Shown: positions 1 through 8,137 of the stretch, in pieces
Position numbering within the stretch: position 1 is the stretch's first letter
Layout of the letters: each line of letters opens with the position of its first letter
Source: an uncultured Clostridia bacterium
GTDB lineage: Bacteria > Bacillota > Clostridia > Oscillospirales > Acutalibacteraceae
NCBI GenBank assembly: GCA_937901145.1
Contig: CALCHE010000143.1
Coordinates: 1-12,467, forward strand
DNA length: 12,467 bases
Reading direction: 5' to 3'
Translations under genes and position numbers: made by a program
The notes under the pieces: generated by a model
Database searches by the model: none
The model's input: the letters and a program-made list of their open reading frames with translations, nothing else
What the model was told of the DNA's origin: nothing

Positions 1-2
1 TT

Positions 3-110
3 CGCCAAGCTCAACAAAAACATCGTGACGGTGGTATGATATATTATTTTGAAAAATTTGACAACGGGAAACTTGTCGAAGGGTTTAAAAAATTTTTTCA
101 CGGTCAATAA
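3..110 (+). CDS. Possible C-terminal end of an upstream gene (partial)
   Basis: Frame 3 is open from the left edge and ends at TAA 108-110, giving a 35-residue tail rich in Phe, Lys and Gly (it contains IYYFEKFDNGKLVEGFKKFF). The peptide reads like a real protein end, but 35 open codons in AT-rich DNA can occur by chance, and the other two frames close at 27 and 39. The start lies outside the window. No family is recognised and no clear terminator follows, only AT-rich DNA with oligo-T runs. Confidence is low because only the C-terminus is visible. Confidence 0.3.
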   Translation, partial: RQAQQKHRDGGMIYYFEKFDNGKLVEGFKKFFHGQ

Positions 111-212
111 TATTTAGTTTGGGCTTTTGAAAAAACGTTTATCTCCCTATATATATCACGACATAAGTAGGGGTAAAATGTTCCAAGGATTTGAAAAAAG
201 TTAAAAAATTTT

Positions 213-497
213 TTGAGTGAGAAAAATGTGACGCAGTATTCATATAATCAAAATTTGATTTTGTTGGTTTGTTGCCTGCCGCATAACATTGGCGTGTTTG
301 AATTTTTTCTGTGTATTATTGAATTATTACATCCTTCCTTGAAGAAGTATTTTGATAACCTTAACAAGTTATATTGTGAGGGTATCACCCTCGTAATTCC
401 AAAAGAGCACAGAATGTTTTTGTTGTCAAGAGAAGAAGCGAAGCGGCTATTGATAATGAAAACAGGCTGTGTTAATGGATTTTGTAAATTGTATTAA
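213..497 (+). CDS. Doubtful 94-residue ORF, possibly a decayed mobile-element gene
   Basis: The ORF is open from a TTG with no convincing Shine-Dalgarno site upstream (the preceding bases are oligo-A/T). The product has a hydrophobic N-terminal third and a more polar C-terminal half containing SREEAKRLL. I do not recognise the family. Residues 35-45 (IIELLHPSLKK) match a peptide encoded on the minus strand at the far right edge (VIEFLHPSLKN, within 12310-12384), and the DNA is conserved too (31 of 34 bases). That suggests a fragment of the same mobile-element gene rather than a random ORF. A small perfect hairpin (6-bp stem, 3-nt loop, 378-392) lies inside it. It may be a pseudogene with its true start lost. 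Confidence 0.3.
   Translation: MSEKNVTQYSYNQNLILLVCCLPHNIGVFEFFLCIIELLHPSLKKYFDNLNKLYCEGITLVIPKEHRMFLLSREEAKRLLIMKTGCVNGFCKLY
313..346 (+). repeat. Left copy of a 34-bp inverted repeat near both window edges
   Basis: This 34-bp segment matches the minus strand of 12332-12365 at 31 of 34 positions, with an uninterrupted 17-base identical core (327-343). Both copies encode, in a usable frame, a similar peptide ending LHPSLK. It is more likely a shared gene fragment than a transposon end, but the two copies point inward and bracket the operon and the mobile debris. Confidence 0.6.
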
Positions 498-602
498 AAA
501 CCAGGGTTATCATGATTATAAATAAATCGCTATATGAAACACTTGTGCTGACAATAGTTAACTGCTTGCAACTATGCAACATGTTATCACTAAAATGTAT
601 CA

Positions 603-633
603 TTGAAAATATTTACCGGATAAGAATTATAAT
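603..633 (+). promoter_or_regulatory. Candidate sigma-A-type promoter for the operon
   Basis: A TTGAAA (603-608) stands 19 nt before a perfect TATAAT (628-633), which would give a leader of about 65-70 nt before the giant gene. The spacer is 2 nt longer than the 17-nt optimum and the DNA is AT-rich, so chance matches are likely. It is the best-placed candidate, and no other promoter is apparent ahead of the two downstream genes. Confidence 0.4.
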
Positions 634-693
634 TTATGAATTATATGTTAATATATAATTAAATAATATTATTTGGCGCAATATTATGATAGC

Positions 694-699
694 AGGAGG
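694..699 (+). promoter_or_regulatory. Ribosome binding site that fixes the start of the giant gene
   Basis: A perfect AGGAGG lies 7 nt before the ATG at 707. An earlier in-frame ATG at 686 would lie upstream of this site and has none of its own, so translation should start at 707. That start also places the basic MKTLKK signal-peptide head at the N-terminus. Confidence 0.9.
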
Positions 700-706
700 A
701 ATTTCT

Positions 707-3700
707 ATGAAAACGCTAAAAAAATCATTAAGTGTATTTTTGGCACTGATTATGCTTATGAGCTGTATAAGTGTCAGTTTTGCACCGCTGACAGCGATGG
801 CTTCGGCAACCAATCCGACAAATGCTGAACTGAAAGCGGCATTTGATGCAATCACTGACGGTAAAGTCTTAACTAACGGTAACGGCTCAACGCTTAACGC
901 TGCAGAGTACTTGTACTACTACGCAAAATCAAAACACAGCTTAAGTTCAGGTTCTCTTGGCGGCAGCTACAACAGCCACTCGCTTACAACCTACAACAAC
1001 AACTCTACCGTTGACCTTAACAACAATGCAACAAGTGCTGCTGGTTCAGCTCATGCCGGTCTTATCGATTCACTTATGCCTGTCAGTGGTGTACATGACG
1101 ACTCAAAGTATAACACCAATAAAAAGACGGGTAATTACACCGTATGGGGTTGGCCTGATTTTGATACAAGCAAGCTTTCCTATTCGGTAACCTCTGCCAA
1201 AAATGTTTCATCAACAGTAACAGTCAATCTTGAAAAATATCTCCTTGCCTGTGATACAGTAGCCGATATTGATTCAACCATTCTTTTAAGTGTTACGTAC
1301 ACATATAACCATAAGGTTTGCAACGGTTATAAGACAAAGGCTGATAAAGCTGACTGGACAAATACAAGGAGAATATGGTACTGGTCAACAAGTTCATGGC
1401 ACTGCCTGTCTGCGACACCGCAAAGAAAGGTTAACAGCAGTAATACTCAGGCCTATAAAGATATCAATGCCTTTAATGATCATTTTATCAAAAATAACCT
1501 TTACAAAACTTCTCTTAAAGACCTTTGTGAAAAAAGTGCAAACGAAATTTCTGCACTTATCACCAATAACAATGCTGCTTATGCAAAACTTAATTCCTAT
1601 AGTGCAAATGTAAAAAATCACTTTTTCCCCATGAGTGAGGTTGATACATTTATTGCCAACTGTGTCTATGCACAGAAGGTAATCAATGCAAAGCCTGCAA
1701 TTACTGCGCTCAACGGTGCTATAGCGGCAGGCTATGATAATACTGACCTTGCAGAAATGGAAAGCATTTACACAGCACAGAAGCCTAACCTTGACTTCCT
1801 TTCCGACAAGCAGGATATTATTACCTATGTTGCAACCAATTATGAGGGTTATTCCGACTTCTCACTTGAAGCAGCAACAGCATTTATGGAAAAGCTTTTT
1901 GATGATATTGAGCTTTACAAAATAAGAGAAATCAAGAGTGTCGTTGACGGTCTTCGCGCACAGTATCCTAATGCTGAAACAATTGCAAAAATTGATACTG
2001 ATGAAAACGGCAACTACATAAACGAAAATTTCACACTTTGGACAACCTATGACATAATGCAGGGCTACACAACTGCCCTTGAAGGCTTTGAAGCAGAAAA
2101 TGTTGCCGCTGTATTCACCGAAGGTATAGACTATGTTTACGCCTTCCGCTCAGAGCTTAAGTTTGAATGGGATAAGCGAGATGCTGAGGAACAGTACGAG
2201 TCTTTCTATGCATGGTTCCTTCCCCTTATCTATAAAGATCTTACCTCTTACACAACCGAGGAAATCATAAATTCAGGTATTCCTGCAACAACTCCCAACA
2301 TTCCTAATGCAACGTCTAAGAGAAGTGCTTATAACACCATGTATAATAAGTATAAGACTCTTATCGGTGAGGAAACAATGAAGCTCATCTTCGGCGAAGG
2401 CGAGAATGCTCTCGGCTACATTATTGATGATTATATTGCAAGACTTTACGATGTTATCCTCGGAAGACTCACTTCAGAGGTTAATACAGCAGTAGGCTAC
2501 TATGATGCATTCGGCAAAATCACGCTCGATAACTTTGTTGCAGTCAAGGAAGCTGTTGACAGAGTTGAAAGAAACATCTGGGATTTCATCAATAAAAACA
2601 ATTCCTCAATCATTTCTTCAACCCTCAGAACAAATTACAACAGATTAAACACTCTTCTCAATCAGTATAACAGCTTCGTTGCAGGCAACGGGCTTTCAGG
2701 CTTCACGCAGAGCCACCTTCACGATTCAAAGGGTGTGTTCCTTACCCGTGAGCCTATGAATGGTGACCTTGCAAGAAAAGAGGGCGAAAACTACGATGTA
2801 ACCGAAAAGAGAGTTCTTGATACTATCAAGAAGCTCGATGCTTTCCTTGTAAGCAACGATTTCACAGAGCTTGTTGACATTGACCAGGATCCTGACAGAG
2901 ATATTCTTCTCAGCGATTTCATCAAGGAGTCAATGGCACAGGTATTCTATACTAACGACTTTGTCAATATGCTTATGAATATTGTTTACCCTGCCCTTGC
3001 AAAGACTCTTGAGGATGTATACAGAGGGCTTCCGAAAACCTATGATACAGGCATCTGGGGTGTAGGCGCTGTTGACCTTTCATACAACTCTCTTACGGAA
3101 ATTATCAATAAAACAGGTATCGGTATTTATCCCAACCAGGTTGACGACTTTATCGCTTCAGGTTACGGCACGGCAAAAACTCAGCTTTCAAAGGCTTCCA
3201 CATGGAAGGCTCTTCAGAATTCAGAAGGCAATCTTACTCTTGACTGGGGTATTGATTCAATCAAGCCCGAAAACTACTCCTCTACCTCTGCTTATCTTAC
3301 TGCAAAGAAGAATAAATTTCTCGGTGCTATGGCTGAGTCCTTCGATGCAATTCTTCCCCTTGTAAGAGTTCTCCTTGCAGACAGAGACGATATGAGCCTT
3401 ACTGCAACCCATGCCGGCTCAGCAAGTAAGAGTATTTTCTCTCTTGACGGTGACCTTGTGCTCAATGCTGACGGATGTCCCGGTTATTCCGATGTTGTTG
3501 TTCCCATTCTTGAGGCCGTTGGATGTACGGGGATACAGAGCTACTCAACTGTAAAAAATTACACAACCTCGAGACAGTTTGTTGATGCAATCTTTAATCC
3601 CATTATCAATCTTATAGAGGTCAAGCTTGCAAAGGCTCCTGCTGAGACAATCTGCTCAATTCTTCCCAATCTTGCTTATGCAATTCCCTTTGATAAGCTC

Positions 3701-6700
3701 TTCGATCTTATTGATCTTCTTAATATAAGAATTTATTATACCGTTGACGACTCAATTCTCGGTATCAAGGTTATTGACAGAGCCGCTATTGACGTAAGGT
3801 TCAACACCTTCATCACAAAGAGCTCTCTTCCTCTGGATTTCGATATTTCAAACTTCTCTTCAACACTTAAATATATTCTCGGTTCAATGCTTCCCGGTAT
3901 TGACTTTGAAAAGCTTCCCATTCTCAATTCAGGTAAGTTTATCAGACACGCAAAGCTCAACACTAATGCTTCAACAATGCGTTATTCAGGTAAGAGAACA
4001 AATCTTGAAGCAGATAAGGCAGATGTATTTGTAGAATTTATGTACTACCTGGTATCCTGTCTCGGTGACAAAGCTTTTGTTGAAGAGCTCCTTAACGCAT
4101 TTATGCCAACAGAAGACAGTTCAAGTGCTTTCACTCCCGAAATGGAAACTTTGGTAGAAAACATCTACACTAATCCCGATATGGCAATTGCCGCAACAAT
4201 TGAGCTTCTTAATCAGCAGGAATATGCTCTCGAGGATTATAACTGGTATGACGGTTCAGTAGGTGGCACAGTTGAGGGTCTTACTCCTGCAAACGAGGTT
4301 TATCTGAGCTATAAGAACAATTGGACAAAGGAAACTGCCGACTATGTTGATGAAAACCTTGATGAAATTGTGAAATCCGTGCTTGAAATGGCAGGCAGCG
4401 AGCTTGATTTCGGTGCAGAAATCACAAAGCTCATCAACTCACTTTTCACAAACAAGACTCTTACAGACCTTGCAAAGGCAGTTGCAGGCATTTCAACAAT
4501 TCTTCCCGAAAAAGCACTTGACATAATTGAGGAGGAGCTTGGCATTGACCTTACACTCTTCAATCAGTATGCTACTCTTGAAGAAGACCACAACTGGGGC
4601 TTTGGGGACGGTGACCGTGACGGCTTCATCGAAGCAATTCTTACAATGCTTTCACCCATTGAGCCTCTTTACGGTGCAATCTTCTTTGAAGGAAACCTTA
4701 CTCTCTTCAAGGATGTAAACAACAAGGACCTTGTAACCTTCTATGGCAACGACGGATACGACACAGCAATTGTTCCTCTCTTTGAGGCACTTGGCTGTGA
4801 GCTTATTGAGGGTAGCTACAATTCAGCAAATGCTGAGGATGGTGTAAGAGCAATCATCGCTTCACTTACCGCAAAGCTTGACAAGCTTGCCGCTGATCCT
4901 ATCAATGAGTTGCTTTCAATTCTTCCCGGCGTAATGTATTATGCCGCAAGTGACGGACTTACAACTGCCGTGAGAAACATCCTTCATCCTGTTTACGTAA
5001 TTTTTGACACAATCAGACCTCTTTACAATATAGAACTTAATGAAATGCTCGATCTGAGTGCTCTTGAAATGGACATCAATGACCTCGGTCTTGACTTCCT
5101 CATCAAAACACTTGAAAAGATGTCAGGACTTAAGCTTGGCGCAGCCAGAACCGTGATTTATGACCTTTGCAAGGTTATCGGCGTTGACTACACATCAGCA
5201 AGTAAATTTGTCGGTGAAGGCCGTAAGGGTGCATATACTGAAGGCGTATTTGACAGAGCTGATATGATCACAGTTGTAATCAGCCTTCTCCTTGAACTCA
5301 TGGAGGATGAAGAGAATGCTGCAACAATTGATAAGATGCTTCAGGCAGAAAACTTCTCAGCTTCACTTCTTGCTCTGTTCAACGGTACAGATCCTCAGAC
5401 AAAGCAGATAAACTGGATGTACTACTTCGGTGAGGACCACGACTTTACAGAATCTGACTTTGACACAGGTATCAACATTGTGCCTACTCTCGGTTCACTC
5501 GTTTATCCCAATAACTGGACAGAGGAAAGCGCCGCTTATGTTGATGCAAATCTTGATGACATCATTTCCGATATCATCTCTTCAATCAACAGCGAATATA
5601 CCGACCTTGCATCGCTCATCAACGGCGAGCTGAAGCTTTACTCAACAGAAACCGTTCAGTCTCTTGCAGATTCAATAAAGACTGTATTTAAAGACTTCAA
5701 TGAAGAATTATTTGATACAGCAAAGGTTCTTCTTGATATGGATCTCAAGGCTCTTTCAGAGTACACAGCTCCTGACGGAATTGATACGTCAGAGGAATTT
5801 GCCGCTGCTCTTTCAGATATGCTCGGCACAGTTCCCGGACTTGTTGACTGGGCATTCCGCGGTGAAGATTTACGCTTCTTCACAGGCACAGAAAAGGATG
5901 CAAACGGAAACTATGTATACAATGACATCGTAACAATAAAGGGTGCCGAGGGCTACACCAAGGGCATTGCTCCCATTCTTGAGGCTCTCGACTGTAAGGA
6001 CATTCCTGCAGGAGACGAGGAAAACCTTGTTGAGCTTGTGCTTAACTCACTCTTCGGAAGACTTGACGAAATTCTTGCCGATCCTGCAAATGAAATTCTT
6101 GAGGTGCTTCCCAATGTGATTTACTTTCTTAACGCTGATGGACTTACCGCAAGTGTATATAACGCACTCAGCGCAGTTTACAACCTTGCTGAAGGTCTCA
6201 AGGGTCTTGGTGTTGAGCTTGATGATGTAAACAACATCTTCGGCATTGACCTTTCAAAGCTTACACTCGTTGATCTAGTTGCACTTGCAGAAAAAGAAAC
6301 AGGTCTTGACCTTACTGCAATCAAGGAGATCTTCTCCGGTCTTACAATCGGCACAATCAAGACCTATCCCTCTTTAAGCGGTAACTATGCATACAAGATG
6401 ACCTACAGCGAAGAGAATGACAGAAAGGATATGATTACTCTTATTCTTACTGCTATGGTAAAGATTCTCGCAGTAGAGGAAAATGCTGACAAGCTTAAGG
6501 AAATGCTCGGTGAAGAAGCATACACACTTATTCTTAACATCCTGAAACTCAAAGAGACTGATATGAAGGAGATCAATTATCTCTGGACAGAATATGCTGA
6601 CACAGAAAAAACCTTCTCGGCTATTGAAACCTCAGTTCTCTATGCAGGTCACAGATACGGACCTCTTTACACCGAGGAAATGGCAAACCACATCGCTGCA

Positions 6701-8110
6701 AACCTTCAGCGCTTTATTGATAATATTATCTACCTTCTCGGCATTGAGATTGAAGGCAACAAAGTTGACACTCTTGAGGATGTGCTTAATTCCTATATAG
6801 GCGGTTCACTTTATAACAGTAAAAACGCACAGGCAGTACTTGATGCAGTGAAAAAAGCTGTAGCTGAAATCGATAAGATAGAAAACAGTGAACACATAAA
6901 AGCACTTATCAGAACATCTCTTGATGTTGACCTTAATGCATGGGACAATTACACTGTGCCTGAATTTGAGGACGACAGAGAAATGTTCACCAAGACAATC
7001 TGTGAAATTCTCGCTCCGGCGTACCCTGTGCTTGAATGGGCACTTTGCAATAAGGACTTCACCTTCCTTGTTGATGTCGATAATTCCGACATCATTACAA
7101 TTCTCGGTGCAGAGGGTTATTCCTATGGTATTGTACCTCTTATGGAGGCTCTTGACTGCAGTGGTATGCTTACTCCCGATGAGTATTACGCAGCTGTTGA
7201 AGCAGACAAAAATGCTCTTATTTCAGGCATACTCAATCCCCTCTTTGACCGTCTTGATGAAATTATGGCTGCTCCCGCAGATGAAATCCTTGAAATTCTT
7301 CCCAATGTGATTTACTTCATCAATTCAGGTGGACTTGACACCTGCTTCAAAAATGCTCTTCATGCCGTTTATACTCTTCTTGATGCTCTTGAGCCTCTTG
7401 TTGAAATTGACCTTTATGAGCTTATCAACGTAAGACTTGATGAGATCACCTTTGAAAGTCTCTTTGAATATGCTCTTGAAGCAATCAAGAATGAAACGGG
7501 CAGTGAATTCACAGCAATTGATGCAAACGCCTTCCTTGAGCTTACAGTAGGTAAGCTTGTAAGCTACGAATCTGCTAACGGCAAAAAGGCATATAAGATG
7601 ATTTACCAGTCAGAGACCGCAAAGGGCGAAATGGTAACAATTATGCTCCGTCTTCTTATCACCTTCCTTATGACAGAGGATAACAGAGAGACTGCTATTT
7701 CACTTCTGAAGAACCGCTTCTCAATGGATGAGGCAGCAGAGAAGTACTTAAGAGGCGTGTTTGAAGCCTTTGCAGAATGTGTTACAGATACACACCTCGG
7801 TATGGATCAGGCTCTTGCAACAACCTACTACCTGTTCTATGGTACTGATATTGCAGCAGATGAAACTGCAGGTGCAGTAAAGGATGTCAATGCAAAATGG
7901 CTCAAGCTTCTCAAAAAGCTCGGCAAATCCGATAATCCCGACGAAGCAACAATCGGAAATCTTCTTGCTGAAATTCTTGATTATGAGATTTTCGAAGATC
8001 TTATTGATACCGAAGAAGGTATTGCACCTAATGGATTTATTAAATTCTTTATAAAGCTCAAGGAAATCTTCCAGCGTATTATTGACTTTTTCAAAAGTCT
8101 TAGTGTGTAA
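707..8110 (+). CDS. Giant secreted repeat protein (2467 aa), unknown family
   Basis: Residues 1-34 form a signal peptide: basic MKTLKK head, hydrophobic core, likely cleavage after Ala-Ser-Ala 32-34. An LMSC motif at 17-20 is a poor lipobox (Met at -2), so ordinary signal peptidase I processing is more likely. Residues about 100-250 are rich in Ser, Thr, Asn, Tyr and Trp (Trp147, 149, 224, 226, 231) and look beta-rich, perhaps a binding domain. Residues about 250-780 look mainly helical. Residues about 782-2388 are four diverged repeats of roughly 390-425 residues, each with a GY-x5-P-x-(L/M/F)-EA-x-(G/D)-C motif (926, 1350, 1749, 2137) and an LP(N/G) motif about 60 residues later. The last 25 residues are a hydrophobic/basic helix with no sortase LPxTG signal and no recognisable dockerin or cohesin. 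It heads the operon, 27 bp before the hydrolase gene. A scaffold, adhesin or hydrolase partner are all possible; none is shown. The gene is intact, with Leu mostly CTT and Pro nearly always CCT or CCC. Confidence 0.92.
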   Translation: MKTLKKSLSVFLALIMLMSCISVSFAPLTAMASATNPTNAELKAAFDAITDGKVLTNGNGSTLNAAEYLYYYAKSKHSLSSGSLGGSYNSHSLTTYNNNSTVDLNNNATSAAGSAHAGLIDSLMPVSGVHDDSKYNTNKKTGNYTVWGWPDFDTSKLSYSVTSAKNVSSTVTVNLEKYLLACDTVADIDSTILLSVTYTYNHKVCNGYKTKADKADWTNTRRIWYWSTSSWHCLSATPQRKVNSSNTQAYKDINAFNDHFIKNNLYKTSLKDLCEKSANEISALITNNNAAYAKLNSYSANVKNHFFPMSEVDTFIANCVYAQKVINAKPAITALNGAIAAGYDNTDLAEMESIYTAQKPNLDFLSDKQDIITYVATNYEGYSDFSLEAATAFMEKLFDDIELYKIREIKSVVDGLRAQYPNAETIAKIDTDENGNYINENFTLWTTYDIMQGYTTALEGFEAENVAAVFTEGIDYVYAFRSELKFEWDKRDAEEQYESFYAWFLPLIYKDLTSYTTEEIINSGIPATTPNIPNATSKRSAYNTMYNKYKTLIGEETMKLIFGEGENALGYIIDDYIARLYDVILGRLTSEVNTAVGYYDAFGKITLDNFVAVKEAVDRVERNIWDFINKNNSSIISSTLRTNYNRLNTLLNQYNSFVAGNGLSGFTQSHLHDSKGVFLTREPMNGDLARKEGENYDVTEKRVLDTIKKLDAFLVSNDFTELVDIDQDPDRDILLSDFIKESMAQVFYTNDFVNMLMNIVYPALAKTLEDVYRGLPKTYDTGIWGVGAVDLSYNSLTEIINKTGIGIYPNQVDDFIASGYGTAKTQLSKASTWKALQNSEGNLTLDWGIDSIKPENYSSTSAYLTAKKNKFLGAMAESFDAILPLVRVLLADRDDMSLTATHAGSASKSIFSLDGDLVLNADGCPGYSDVVVPILEAVGCTGIQSYSTVKNYTTSRQFVDAIFNPIINLIEVKLAKAPAETICSILPNLAYAIPFDKLFDLIDLLNIRIYYTVDDSILGIKVIDRAAIDVRFNTFITKSSLPLDFDISNFSSTLKYILGSMLPGIDFEKLPILNSGKFIRHAKLNTNASTMRYSGKRTNLEADKADVFVEFMYYLVSCLGDKAFVEELLNAFMPTEDSSSAFTPEMETLVENIYTNPDMAIAATIELLNQQEYALEDYNWYDGSVGGTVEGLTPANEVYLSYKNNWTKETADYVDENLDEIVKSVLEMAGSELDFGAEITKLINSLFTNKTLTDLAKAVAGISTILPEKALDIIEEELGIDLTLFNQYATLEEDHNWGFGDGDRDGFIEAILTMLSPIEPLYGAIFFEGNLTLFKDVNNKDLVTFYGNDGYDTAIVPLFEALGCELIEGSYNSANAEDGVRAIIASLTAKLDKLAADPINELLSILPGVMYYAASDGLTTAVRNILHPVYVIFDTIRPLYNIELNEMLDLSALEMDINDLGLDFLIKTLEKMSGLKLGAARTVIYDLCKVIGVDYTSASKFVGEGRKGAYTEGVFDRADMITVVISLLLELMEDEENAATIDKMLQAENFSASLLALFNGTDPQTKQINWMYYFGEDHDFTESDFDTGINIVPTLGSLVYPNNWTEESAAYVDANLDDIISDIISSINSEYTDLASLINGELKLYSTETVQSLADSIKTVFKDFNEELFDTAKVLLDMDLKALSEYTAPDGIDTSEEFAAALSDMLGTVPGLVDWAFRGEDLRFFTGTEKDANGNYVYNDIVTIKGAEGYTKGIAPILEALDCKDIPAGDEENLVELVLNSLFGRLDEILADPANEILEVLPNVIYFLNADGLTASVYNALSAVYNLAEGLKGLGVELDDVNNIFGIDLSKLTLVDLVALAEKETGLDLTAIKEIFSGLTIGTIKTYPSLSGNYAYKMTYSEENDRKDMITLILTAMVKILAVEENADKLKEMLGEEAYTLILNILKLKETDMKEINYLWTEYADTEKTFSAIETSVLYAGHRYGPLYTEEMANHIAANLQRFIDNIIYLLGIEIEGNKVDTLEDVLNSYIGGSLYNSKNAQAVLDAVKKAVAEIDKIENSEHIKALIRTSLDVDLNAWDNYTVPEFEDDREMFTKTICEILAPAYPVLEWALCNKDFTFLVDVDNSDIITILGAEGYSYGIVPLMEALDCSGMLTPDEYYAAVEADKNALISGILNPLFDRLDEIMAAPADEILEILPNVIYFINSGGLDTCFKNALHAVYTLLDALEPLVEIDLYELINVRLDEITFESLFEYALEAIKNETGSEFTAIDANAFLELTVGKLVSYESANGKKAYKMIYQSETAKGEMVTIMLRLLITFLMTEDNRETAISLLKNRFSMDEAAEKYLRGVFEAFAECVTDTHLGMDQALATTYYLFYGTDIAADETAGAVKDVNAKWLKLLKKLGKSDNPDEATIGNLLAEILDYEIFEDLIDTEEGIAPNGFIKFFIKLKEIFQRIIDFFKSLSV
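3050..4318 (+). repeat. Protein-level repeat unit 1 of the giant gene (most divergent)
   Basis: Encodes residues about 782-1204. It contains GYSDVVVPILEAVGC at 926 and an ILPN at 985, then a longer central segment than units 2-4 and a shortened EADKADVFVEF counterpart of the later DMIT segments. Its left edge is placed by back-projecting unit 2 spacing, so it is uncertain by tens of residues. Confidence 0.65.
4319..5512 (+). repeat. Protein-level repeat unit 2 of the giant gene
   Basis: Encodes residues about 1205-1602, opening with NWTKETADYVDENLDEI, then GYDTAIVPLFEALGC at 1350, a SILPG motif, and a DRADMITVVISLLLELM helix. The same order of landmarks recurs in units 3 and 4. Confidence 0.8.
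5513..6664 (+). repeat. Protein-level repeat unit 3 of the giant gene
   Basis: Encodes residues about 1603-1986, opening with NWTEESAAYVDANLDDI, then GYTKGIAPILEALDC at 1749, EVLPNVIYFLNADGL, and NDRKDMITLILTAM. It is the closest relative of unit 4: a 20-base stretch (6107-6126) is identical to 7298-7317. Confidence 0.8.
6665..7872 (+). repeat. Protein-level repeat unit 4 of the giant gene
   Basis: Encodes residues about 1987-2388. It opens with LYTEEMANHIAANLQRFI (Tyr replaces the Trp of units 2 and 3), then GYSYGIVPLMEALDC at 2137, EILPNVIYFINSGGL and KGEMVTIMLRLLITFL. It ends before the spacer that leads to the C-terminal tail. Confidence 0.75.
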
Positions 8111-8137
8111 TGGTAAGTAAAAAAAGAAGGTTTATTT

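Larger units (their letters stand above)
498..706 (+). other. AT-rich intergenic leader of the secreted-protein operon
   Basis: About 210 bp of strongly AT-rich DNA without a supportable gene. It holds the promoter candidate at 603-633 and the ribosome site at 694-699. A weak 5-bp hairpin (566-579, TTGCA-ACTA-TGCAA) is too small to call a regulatory element. No riboswitch-like conserved structure is recognised. Confidence 0.5.

Noticed and set aside
144..173. CCCTA and TAGGG pair in the left flank, as a hairpin or operator
   Set aside because: Five-base arms with a long AT loop are expected by chance in this composition.
378..392. Small perfect hairpin GAGGGT-ATC-ACCCTC
   Set aside because: Only a 6-bp stem with no T-run, inside a doubtful ORF; too weak to call regulatory.
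686..706. Earlier in-frame ATG that would add seven residues to the giant protein
   Set aside because: The AGGAGG at 694-699 lies downstream of it and serves the ATG at 707; the earlier ATG has no ribosome site and would spoil the signal-peptide start.
755..766. LMSC in the giant protein as a lipoprotein lipobox
   Set aside because: Met at position -2 is atypical and a better signal peptidase I site (Ala-Ser-Ala, residues 32-34) follows.
707..8110. The giant protein as a cellulosome scaffoldin or LPxTG adhesin
   Set aside because: No cohesin or dockerin signature and no LPxTG sorting signal could be seen in the sequence.
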